DNA from: Lutibacter sp. UBA4458
GTDB taxonomy: Bacteria; Bacteroidota; Bacteroidia; Flavobacteriales; Flavobacteriaceae
Assembly (NCBI GenBank): GCA_002390165.1
Contig: DGOU01000094.1
Coordinates: forward strand, 2,450 to 10,306
DNA: 7,857 nucleotides
Direction of reading: 5' to 3'
In this document: positions 1 through 5,801 of the stretch, one piece after another
Numbering within the stretch: position 1 is the first letter of the stretch
How the letters are laid out: each line of letters begins with the position of its first letter
Translations under genes and position numbers: made by a program
Notes under the pieces: generated by a model
Told to the model about the DNA's origin: nothing
The model's input: the letters and a program-made list of their open reading frames with translations, nothing else
Database searches by the model: none

Positions 1-2
1 CC

Positions 3-257
3 TCAATTTCTAACATTAGTGCTTACCCAAATCCATTTTCTGACAACACCAAAATCAGTTTTACTTCAACACAAATACAAAGCATCGATTTTTCTATTAA
101 AAATTTATTAGGAAAAACTATTTTTAAGGAAACTTTTACCGCAAAAAAAGGATTTAATTCTTTAATATTTAATAGAAATAATTTTAATAGAGGAATGTAC
201 ATTTACAGTTTACAAACAAACAACGAAGTTATTTCTAAAAGATTAATTATGCGATGA
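3..257 (+). CDS. C-terminal end of a secreted protein with a type IX secretion (Por) sorting domain, partial
   Basis: This is the last 84 codons of a gene that begins before the window. The frame is open from base 3 and ends with TGA at 255-257. The visible part is a type A C-terminal sorting domain (TIGR04183-like): it opens with the hallmark YPNPFSD, followed by alternating beta strands, a central LLGKTIF strand and a closing RGMYIYSL...ISKRLIMR. In this family the domain directs a protein, already moved to the periplasm by a signal peptide, through the type IX secretion system, where it is removed and the cargo is released or anchored at the surface. The functional domain lies outside the window, so the cargo type is unknown. 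The stop codon overlaps the rnz start as ATGA, suggesting that the two genes share a transcript. The sorting-domain call is firm; nothing can be said about the enzyme or adhesin it belongs to. Confidence 0.88.
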   Translation, partial: SISNISAYPNPFSDNTKISFTSTQIQSIDFSIKNLLGKTIFKETFTAKKGFNSLIFNRNNFNRGMYIYSLQTNNEVISKRLIMR

Positions 258-1174
258 GTATAGAACTCACCATTTTAGGTTGTCACTCAGCCACACCAAG
301 AGAAAATGCACACCCAACATCACAAATAGTAACTATTAAAAATCATACTTTTTTGGTAGATTGTGGCGAAGGAACTCAAGTTCAACTTAGAAAATACAGT
401 ATTAAATTCAACAAAATAAAGCATATTTTTATTTCTCATTTACACGGCGATCATTATTTCGGACTAATTGGATTAATTTCTACTTTTAGGTTACTAAATA
501 GAGAAACAGAACTCCATATTTATGCACCAAAAGGATTAAAAGAAATTATAACCCTACAATTAAAATTATCAAAATCTTGGACACAATATCCCCTATATTT
601 TCATGAATTAAATTCCACTAAAAGTGAAATAATTTTTGAAGATGATAAAGTTACCGTTCAAACCATTCCATTAAGTCATAGAATTTATACCAACGGCTTT
701 TTGTTTAAAGAAAAATTAGGAGAACGAAAATTAAACATTAAGGCCATTTCAAATTACCCAGATATTAAAATATGTGATTATCAAAACTTGAAAATTGGAA
801 GAGATTTTACATTAGAAAATGGCACCAATATTAAAAACCAAGAACTAACTTTTGACCCAAACCACCCATTAAGTTATGCTTTTTGTAGTGATACAGAATA
901 TCTTCCAGAAATAACTAAAATTATTAATAAAGTAGATACTTTGTATCATGAAGCTACTTTTTTAAATGATAAAGAAGCTTTAGCAAAAACTACCAAACAT
1001 TCTACAGCGCAACAAGCAGCCGAAATTGCTAAAATGGCCGAAGTAAAAAACCTAATAATTGGGCATTTTAGTAGTAGATATAAAAATAAAAAGACCTTTT
1101 TAACTGAGGCAAAAAAAGTATTTAAAAATACTGTTTTGGCCGAAGAAGGAAAAATGTTTAAAATAGGTAATTAA
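254..1174 (+). CDS. rnz: Ribonuclease Z (tRNA 3'-processing endonuclease)
   Basis: This 306-residue protein has the length of the short bacterial form of ribonuclease Z, the zinc-dependent metallo-beta-lactamase-fold endonuclease that cuts tRNA precursors just after the discriminator base. It starts MSIELTILGCHSATP, with the family's early glycine turn and substrate-loop region, then has VDCGEGTQ (35-42). The metal motif HxHxDH is SHLHGDH, with H62, H64, D66 and H67. Further ligands expected from the family are visible: H142 (PLSHRI), D213 (FCSDTEY) and H271 (IGHFSSRY); the HEAT motif is at 232-235. Residues of about 148-190 fit the flexible exosite arm that grips the tRNA elbow. No ligand is missing, so it should be active. 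The ATG overlaps the upstream stop as ATGA, and a methyltransferase gene follows after 12 bases, so a three-gene transcript is likely. Its own promoter is not visible. Confidence 0.95.
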   Translation: MSIELTILGCHSATPRENAHPTSQIVTIKNHTFLVDCGEGTQVQLRKYSIKFNKIKHIFISHLHGDHYFGLIGLISTFRLLNRETELHIYAPKGLKEIITLQLKLSKSWTQYPLYFHELNSTKSEIIFEDDKVTVQTIPLSHRIYTNGFLFKEKLGERKLNIKAISNYPDIKICDYQNLKIGRDFTLENGTNIKNQELTFDPNHPLSYAFCSDTEYLPEITKIINKVDTLYHEATFLNDKEALAKTTKHSTAQQAAEIAKMAEVKNLIIGHFSSRYKNKKTFLTEAKKVFKNTVLAEEGKMFKIGN

Positions 1175-1186
1175 TTTAAAATTTTT

Positions 1187-1810
1187 ATGAATCGTTTTGA
1201 TAAACAAGCTAAAAATTGGGATAACGACCCTAATAAAATTTTAAGAGCTAAAAAAGTTGCAACAGAAATTAAAAACTTTATAAAACCAACTGAAAACAGT
1301 AAAGTACTTGAATTTGGTTGTGGAACTGGGTTACTAAGCTATCAATTAAAAGATTATTTTAAAACCTTCATTCTTACCGATACTTCAAAAGGTATGATTG
1401 ATGTTTTACAACAAAAAATAAAACATGAAAGTATTACTAATTTTCATCCTTTATTAATAAATCTTTTAAAAGAAAATTTAAATGAGTGCAACTTTGATGT
1501 AATTTATACCATGATGACGTTACATCATATTTTAGACATTCCAAAAATATTAAATCGTTTTAAATCTTTATTAAAAACTCATGGTTACTTGTGCATTGCC
1601 GATTTGGTAAAAGAAGATGGTTCATTTCATTCTAGTCATCCGGATTTTGATGGACATAATGGTTTTGATAAAAATAAATTAAGTAATCTTTTAAAAGCAA
1701 ATGGATTTATAGTGGAATACTATAATCTATATTTTGAAATTGAAAAAGAGGTAAATAATAAAATAAAAAAGTTCCCTTTATTTTTAATGATTTGTAAAAA
1801 GGTAAGCTAA
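1187..1810 (+). CDS. Class I SAM-dependent methyltransferase, substrate unknown
   Basis: This 207-residue protein has a Rossmann-type methyltransferase fold. Motif I is VLEFGCGTGLLS (glycines in residues 42-48), which binds S-adenosylmethionine. Strand 2 ends with the acidic residue D65 (FILTDTSKGM), expected to contact the ribose hydroxyls. Motif IV is the region FDVIYTMMTLHHILD (about 103-117), and a post-motif strand GYLCIADL lies near 133-140. The sequence resembles the Methyltransf_11/25 group, which methylates small molecules, quinones or proteins; the start NRFDKQAKNWD is common in such proteins. No separate substrate-recognition domain is present, so the substrate cannot be told from sequence. 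It lies 12 bases behind rnz on the same strand, without a promoter or terminator between, so it is probably co-transcribed. A link to tRNA metabolism is possible from position alone but is not supported by any motif. Confidence 0.85.
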   Translation: MNRFDKQAKNWDNDPNKILRAKKVATEIKNFIKPTENSKVLEFGCGTGLLSYQLKDYFKTFILTDTSKGMIDVLQQKIKHESITNFHPLLINLLKENLNECNFDVIYTMMTLHHILDIPKILNRFKSLLKTHGYLCIADLVKEDGSFHSSHPDFDGHNGFDKNKLSNLLKANGFIVEYYNLYFEIEKEVNNKIKKFPLFLMICKKVS

Positions 1811-1922
1811 CATAATCTACATTTTCTTGGTGTTATTTTACTATTTGAAAAAATCATCTTTAAAACCTAATTATTTATTTATTATTATATTAGCCACAAC
1901 TATTCACTAAAAAAGCTAAAAT

Positions 1923-2693
1923 TTGGATTCTTTTTCAATAAAAGATATTTATAAAGAAATTTTTGAAACCTATCCAAAAATTGAACTAGAGGAACATATA
2001 AAAAAATTAATTGAACTAGATTATTACTATCCTTATAACACTACTTTTTTTTGCATTACCAATACCGTTTATCAAAATTTTGAATATATAAGTAAAAACT
2101 TTACATCTTGTACAGGTTTAAAAAAAGAAGATTTACTAAAAGGGGGCATGGATTTTTTTTGGTCTCGCTTTCATAAAGATGATATTGCTTTATGGGTGCA
2201 AAGTCTTAAATCGCTCATGAATTTTACTATGAACGAGTTAGACGATGAAAAAAGAGAACGAATGAGTTATACTTGGAATTATAGATTTAAAAATGCTTCT
2301 GGCGAATATGTCAATATAATTCAAAATACTACTCCTATTCAATTTGATGAAAACCACAAACCAATTATTGGTTTAGCTCATTATACCGTTTTAAATGAGG
2401 GAATTCATATGGATATTTGTGCTTCAGCTAAATTTTTGAACCAAAAAAATGAATACGAAACACTTTTTTTTAATAATTTAACAAATAATAATTTATTAAG
2501 TAGTATTAGTAATCGTGAACGTGATATTGTACGTCTTTTATTACTTAAAAAAACCAGTAATGAAATTGCAGAAAAGCTTCATATTAGTAAACACACCGTA
2601 GATACGCATAGAAGAAATATTCTAAAAAAATTCCAATTAAATTCAACTAGCGAGCTTAAAAATTATTTTAAAGGCAACGTAGAATCTCTATAA
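1923..2693 (+). CDS. PAS-domain LuxR-family transcriptional regulator
   Basis: This 256-residue protein has no receiver domain. Residues of about 40-158 look like a PAS fold: FFCITNTVYQNFEYISKNF, then TGLKKEDLLKGG, HKDDIALW and the closing strands YRFKNASGEYVNI and IGLAHYTVL. Residues 194-250 form a GerE/LuxR helix-turn-helix with SNRERDIVRLLLLKKTSNEI and LHISKHTVDTHRRNILKKF. It is probably a one-component cytoplasmic regulator that senses a ligand or redox signal through PAS; ligand and targets are unknown. The start is TTG at 1923. An in-frame TAA lies at 1917-1919 and the first internal ATG is codon 76, inside the PAS fold, so TTG is the only sensible start. Three runs of eight T fall inside the gene (2045-2052, 2153-2160, 2464-2471). 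The 112-base upstream gap has an AT-rich TTAT-type simple repeat (1871-1891) and no convincing promoter. A perfect palindrome lies 13 bases behind the stop. Confidence 0.85.
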   Translation: MDSFSIKDIYKEIFETYPKIELEEHIKKLIELDYYYPYNTTFFCITNTVYQNFEYISKNFTSCTGLKKEDLLKGGMDFFWSRFHKDDIALWVQSLKSLMNFTMNELDDEKRERMSYTWNYRFKNASGEYVNIIQNTTPIQFDENHKPIIGLAHYTVLNEGIHMDICASAKFLNQKNEYETLFFNNLTNNNLLSSISNRERDIVRLLLLKKTSNEIAEKLHISKHTVDTHRRNILKKFQLNSTSELKNYFKGNVESL

Positions 2694-2699
2694 GTTTTT

Positions 2700-2758
2700 A
2701 GGTAAAAATACTCATAATGAGTATTGTGTAGTTCAATTACACCAACTATTTTTAACCT
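2700..2758. repeat. Nested inverted-repeat cluster with a perfect 19-base palindrome just behind the PAS-LuxR gene
   Basis: The core is AATACTCATAATGAGTATT (2707-2725), a perfect 9-base inverted repeat around one central A, starting 13 bases after the regulator's stop. It is followed by GTGTA (2726-2730) and TACAC (2738-2742), another inverted pair. An outer pair, AGGTAAAAATA (2700-2710) against TATTTTTA-A-CCT (2747-2758), matches over 11 positions with one bulged A. As RNA this could form a three-way junction, although the outer arm and the palindrome compete for bases 2707-2710. As DNA, a short symmetric site of this type is what a dimeric helix-turn-helix protein binds. A simple terminator is unlikely because no T-run follows. 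The repeats are directly visible; either function is inference. Confidence 0.55.
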
Positions 2759-2796
2759 GAATTAATTGATACTTATTAAAGTATGTAATTTAATTC
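2759..2796. repeat. Hairpin-forming inverted repeat
   Basis: GAATTAA (2759-2765) pairs with TTAATTC (2790-2796), and inside it ATACTT (2769-2774) pairs with AAGTAT (2779-2784) around an ATTA loop. A 3-by-5 internal loop separates the two helices. It begins at the base directly after the preceding inverted-repeat cluster. The sequence is almost purely A+T, so chance pairing is a real alternative. No T-run follows that would make it a standard terminator. Confidence 0.35.
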
Positions 2797-2868
2797 TTTA
2801 TTAGAAGGATTATTGCTAATTAAAAAAGGAATAAATACTATGAAATAAATAACTCAAACCAAACTTAT

Positions 2869-2982
2869 AAAGTTCCATGAAAGGATTTTAGATTGTTCCC
2901 GCATTTAAATTTTACTCTGCTATTTACATTAAAGAAAAATTCAAACCATTAAATGCTCCTAAAATCAAAATTATGGAACTTT
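2869..2982. repeat. 114-base nested imperfect inverted repeat (structured RNA or remnant of a miniature element)
   Basis: Three perfect arms are nested in order. AAAGTTCCAT (2869-2878) pairs with ATGGAACTTT (2973-2982), GATTTTAG (2884-2891) with CTAAAATC (2959-2966), and GCATTTAA (2901-2908) with TTAAATGC (2949-2956). A further short pair, ATTTT (2909-2913) with AAAAT (2936-2940), lies inside. The trinucleotide TAT stands directly outside both ends (2866-2868 and 2983-2985), which could be a very short target-site duplication or chance. No transposase or coding frame is inside. The nesting of three 8-10 base arms is hard to ascribe wholly to base composition, but its role is unknown: a large hairpin RNA, a decayed miniature inverted-repeat element, or an attenuator-like leader are all possible. 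Confidence 0.45.
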
Positions 2983-3099
2983 TATTTTGTTTAAAACTCT
3001 CTTCTATTTCTCTTTTTAAGTCTTTTACAAAAACAAGTTTAAAATACTTAATAATAAAGCCTTTCCTAAAAAATACTATTTACTTATTTCTAATAATTT

Positions 3100-3148
3100 G
3101 TTAAAAAAAGTTAAATTTTGTTAAACTCTGTAACAACTTAACAAAATT
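3100..3148. promoter_or_regulatory. Phased GTTAA direct repeats and an 11-base inverted repeat upstream of the outer-membrane protein gene
   Basis: GTTAA begins at 3100, 3110 and 3120, and a variant GTAAC at 3130, so the half-sites repeat every 10 bases, one turn of the helix. The third copy is also the left arm of a perfect inverted repeat, AATTTTGTTAA (3114-3124) and TTAACAAAATT (3138-3148), with 13 bases between. Head-to-tail half-sites at 10-11 base spacing are typical of OmpR/PhoB-type response regulators. The block lies just upstream of the proposed promoter at 3173-3201, where an activator would sit. The repeat is directly visible; that it is an operator, and for which protein, is inference. 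Confidence 0.5.
3101..3116. repeat. Left copy of a 16-base direct repeat flanking the outer-membrane protein gene
   Basis: TTAAAAAAAGTTAAAT here is identical to bases 5638-5653, seven bases behind the stop codon of the gene at 3250-5631. This copy is part of the phased GTTAA block. In both places a CTGTAA follows shortly after a GTTAAA (at 3128-3133 here, 5656-5661 there), suggesting a shared binding module rather than only a shared A-run. Confidence 0.4.
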
Positions 3149-3172
3149 ATAGTCTTCTTTAAAACAAAATTA

Positions 3173-3201
3173 TTGATTAATTGTACCTCAAACTGAATTT
3201 G
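3173..3201 (+). promoter_or_regulatory. Probable Bacteroidota-type promoter for the outer-membrane protein gene
   Basis: TTG at 3173-3175 and TGAATTTG at 3194-3201 are 18 bases apart. They fit the flavobacterial sigma consensus TTG-N17-23-TAnnTTTG except for one base (G for A at the second position). Transcription would start near 3208, leaving an untranslated leader of about 42 bases before the ATG at 3250. No better match was seen between the regulator and the gene. Confidence 0.45.
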
Positions 3202-3249
3202 AAGTTTCATTAACATAAATTCAACTAATTAACAACTTCTAATATCTTT

Positions 3250-5631
3250 ATGAAAAATATAATTTTAATAGTTAGCTTATTTATTTCTCTTACCACATTT
3301 GGGCAATTACCATCTAACAACGTTCCAAAACTTGGTGCAATTTTTGGAAAAGTGATAGATAAAACATCAAAGGATGCTTTACCTTATGTAACCGTAATTA
3401 TAAAAGATAACAACAATAAAACCGTTACTGGAGGCATAACCGATGATGGTGGTTTTTTCAATATAAAACGCCTGCCTGAAGGAAATTACATTGTTGAAGT
3501 TCAGTTTATTGGATACAAAACAGAAGCTAAAAAAATTAGCATTAATAAATCTAATCCTAAAATTGATTTAGGAATAATAACTTTAACCGAAGAAGCTACT
3601 TCACTTGATGAAGTTGAAGTAATTGCTGAAACCTCAACCGTAACTCAAAAAGTGGATAGAAAAGTTATTAATGTAGGTAAAGACCTAACATCTGCTGGTA
3701 CTACGGCTTCCGAATTACTAAATAATGTACAATCCGTTTCTGTAGATAGCCAAACCGGAGCAATTAGCTTACGTGGTAATGAAAACGTTCGAGTTTTAGT
3801 AGATGGCAAACCAACAAACATAAGTGCAGCACAATTATTAAAACAAATTCCATCAACTTCTATTAAAAGTGTAGAATTAATTACCAATCCGTCTGCAAAA
3901 TACAATCCGGAAGGAATGAGCGGAATAATAAATATTGTACTTCATAAAAATGCTAATTTAGGTTTTAATGCTTCCATAAATACTGGACTTACCATTGGCA
4001 AAAATGAACGTTACAATGGTTCTATAGATATGAATTTAAAAACAGGAAAAGTTAATTTCTTTGCTAATTATGGGTTAAATACTGGTAAAAGAGAAAATTT
4101 TGGTAAAGTTACAAGGTCTGACAATAAATCTGTACAAGACTTTTTATTTTTAGATGACAGAACATCTCATCTTTTAAAAATTGGTGCTGATTTATATTTA
4201 AATGATAAAAACACATTTTCATTTTATACCACTCAAAATAGACCAAAAAATACTTTTAAAGGAAATACATTAGTATCTTTTGATGATATTTTAACAACAA
4301 ATAGTCCAATGTTAAGAAATGGGAAAACAACCTCAGAAACCTACGATTTTAATTATCTTCTAAATTTTACTAAAAAAGGACATAATATTGAATTTGAAGC
4401 TAATTTTTCAAACTCAGAATCCCCCGAAAACACTTTATATAAAGAACTTATCAATCCAGATGATTTTAATTTGAATTATACCGATGACATATTAAATAAA
4501 AGAAGTACAACCTTATTAAATATAGATTATACAAATCCTATTTCAGAAAATTCCAAATTAGAATTAGGAGCTGAAATTAGAATAAATGACGCCGACAATA
4601 ACAGAAAAACCACGCAACTAAATATAGATAATTCCTCGTTTAATTACGATAGAAAAATTTATTCGGGTTATGTAAATTTTAATCAAAAGTTCAACAAATT
4701 ATCTGTGCAATTAGGCGCAAGATTAGAGCAATATGAAATTGATGGAAACTTTTTAAAAGGAAGTGAAACCGCAAATTATAAGGATAATATATTTTCCATT
4801 TACCCTTCTGCATTTTTCACTTATAATCCTTCTAAAAAAAACCAATATCAATTAAGTTATAGTAGAAGAGTAGATAGACCATCTATTGGGCAAGTAAATC
4901 CAATTAGAGAATGGAGTACACCTCAAATAACATCGGTTGGAAATCCAAATTTAAGACCACAATTTACTAACTCATTTGAATTTAATTACACACATCAATA
5001 CAAAAAAGGTTCCTTTACTTTTGGTACTTTTTACAGAAGGGTAAATGATAACATTACACGTATATTAAATAAAGATCCTTTTGATGAAAATAATGTTGAA
5101 CTATCTTACTCTAACACAAAAAGTAATAATAGATACGGCGTAGAATTATCTAGCAATCATAAATTTACAAATTGGTGGAGAACAAATGCAAGTTTTGATT
5201 TATATACACAAAAAGAAAGTGGAATTGCCAATGGTGAAACGTTAGAAGTTACAAATAACGCCATTAATTTTAGGATAAGCAATAATTTTAAAGCGAGTAA
5301 AAATCTAAGATTTCAATTATTTGCAATGTATAGAGGTGGCGGACAATCTATTCAATTTAAAATAGACCCAATGTGGATGATAAACTCAGGCGCTAGTTTA
5401 AACATACTTAAAGGAAAAGGAACCGTTAGCTTTAGAGTAAATGATATTTTTAAAGGAATGAAATTCCGATTTGAATCTGTAAATCCATATCCTTCCAACG
5501 GACAATTTAATTGGGAAAGTAGAACTGCCTATATTGGATTTATGTACCGTTTTGGAGGGGGAAAAAACAAAGCTAAAAACCGCAAAAGAAGAGATAATAA
5601 TGAAACTCAAGGTGGTGGCGGATTTATATAA
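3250..5631 (+). CDS. Outer-membrane beta-barrel protein of the TonB-receptor type with CarboxypepD_reg-like domain
   Basis: This 793-residue protein starts with a clear signal peptide, MKNIILIVSLFISLTTFGQ, with cleavage likely near residue 19. Residues of about 30-112 form a CarboxypepD_reg-like beta-sandwich (GKVIDKTSKDALPYVTVII ... GGFFNIKRLPEGNYIVEVQFIGY). Residues of about 130-233 form a plug domain (SELLNNVQSVSVD, ISLRGNENVRVLVDGKP, IKSVELITNPSAKYNPEG, GIINIVL). The rest, to about 768, alternates in the way of a transmembrane barrel and fits the outer-membrane beta-barrel family PF14905. Such proteins act as TonB-dependent gates, but no SusD partner gene is next to it and no substrate is indicated. 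After the last strand (AYIGFMYRF) comes an unusual basic and glycine-rich tail of about 22 residues containing KNKAKNRKRR and GGGG. The gene stands alone, with its own probable promoter upstream and a terminator downstream. Family assignment is firm; transport specificity is unknown. Confidence 0.88.
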   Translation: MKNIILIVSLFISLTTFGQLPSNNVPKLGAIFGKVIDKTSKDALPYVTVIIKDNNNKTVTGGITDDGGFFNIKRLPEGNYIVEVQFIGYKTEAKKISINKSNPKIDLGIITLTEEATSLDEVEVIAETSTVTQKVDRKVINVGKDLTSAGTTASELLNNVQSVSVDSQTGAISLRGNENVRVLVDGKPTNISAAQLLKQIPSTSIKSVELITNPSAKYNPEGMSGIINIVLHKNANLGFNASINTGLTIGKNERYNGSIDMNLKTGKVNFFANYGLNTGKRENFGKVTRSDNKSVQDFLFLDDRTSHLLKIGADLYLNDKNTFSFYTTQNRPKNTFKGNTLVSFDDILTTNSPMLRNGKTTSETYDFNYLLNFTKKGHNIEFEANFSNSESPENTLYKELINPDDFNLNYTDDILNKRSTTLLNIDYTNPISENSKLELGAEIRINDADNNRKTTQLNIDNSSFNYDRKIYSGYVNFNQKFNKLSVQLGARLEQYEIDGNFLKGSETANYKDNIFSIYPSAFFTYNPSKKNQYQLSYSRRVDRPSIGQVNPIREWSTPQITSVGNPNLRPQFTNSFEFNYTHQYKKGSFTFGTFYRRVNDNITRILNKDPFDENNVELSYSNTKSNNRYGVELSSNHKFTNWWRTNASFDLYTQKESGIANGETLEVTNNAINFRISNNFKASKNLRFQLFAMYRGGGQSIQFKIDPMWMINSGASLNILKGKGTVSFRVNDIFKGMKFRFESVNPYPSNGQFNWESRTAYIGFMYRFGGGKNKAKNRKRRDNNETQGGGGFI

Positions 5632-5637
5632 AAATAC

Positions 5638-5653
5638 TTAAAAAAAGTTAAAT
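5638..5653. repeat. Right copy of the 16-base direct repeat flanking the outer-membrane protein gene
   Basis: Identical to bases 3101-3116. It begins seven bases behind the TAA of the outer-membrane protein gene and is followed by AACTGTAAGG. It could be a second binding site for the factor that reads the upstream block. Equally, the A-rich sequence could have matched by chance or allow slipped recombination that would remove the gene. Confidence 0.4.
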
Positions 5654-5744
5654 AACTGTAAGGTTTTAATAGCTAAACGACTAATTAGTATAACTTAAAA
5701 GATTATTGGTTATTTGTTTGAATTAATTTTCCAATAAATCTTAA

Positions 5745-5780
5745 AAAAAAGCCTCTAATTTATAAATTAGAGGCTTTTTT
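5745..5780. terminator. Bidirectional intrinsic terminator between convergent genes
   Basis: GCCTCTAATTTA (5751-5762) and TAAATTAGAGGC (5763-5774) are perfect inverted arms, giving a stem of at least ten pairs with a TATA loop. Eight A (5743-5750) precede it and six T (5775-5780) follow, so each strand has a T-run directly after the stem. It lies 113 bases behind the outer-membrane protein gene and 27 bases from the stop of the opposing fabH gene, and should end transcription from both sides. The six A and six T pair to extend the stem. Confidence 0.92.
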
Positions 5781-5801
5781 ATTTATATAAAATCATTTTA
5801 A

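Larger units (their letters stand above)
2694..3249. other. Long gene-free region between the PAS-LuxR regulator and the outer-membrane protein gene
   Basis: These 556 bases hold no convincing open reading frame; the only ATG-led frames I noticed are a few codons long. From left to right they contain a 59-base inverted-repeat cluster immediately behind the regulator, an adjoining 38-base hairpin, a 114-base nested inverted repeat, phased GTTAA direct repeats, and a probable promoter about 50-75 bases before the next gene. A normal 5' region for a flavobacterial outer-membrane gene would explain only the last 150 bases or so. The remainder may be a structured RNA, regulator sites or the remnant of a small non-autonomous element. 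The separate entries give the evidence for each. Confidence 0.7.

Noticed and set aside
1839..1847. TACTATTTG as the -7 promoter element of the PAS-LuxR gene
   Set aside because: It has three bases instead of two between TA and TTTG, and no TTG at a suitable distance upstream.
2707..2725. Palindrome as an intrinsic terminator of the PAS-LuxR gene
   Set aside because: No T-run follows on the plus strand and the stem is A/T-rich with a one-base centre, so it does not fit an intrinsic terminator.
2866..2985. An insertion sequence in the gene-free region
   Set aside because: No transposase frame is present, and the only direct repeat at the ends is TAT, which is too short to count as a target duplication in such AT-rich DNA. 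It is kept only as an inverted-repeat feature.
3645..3905. Open frame of 86 codons on the minus strand
   Set aside because: It is antisense inside the plug domain of a well-supported outer-membrane protein gene and its translation shows no recognisable motif.
5398..5610. Open frame of 70 codons on the minus strand
   Set aside because: It is antisense to the last barrel strands of the same gene and has no family features.
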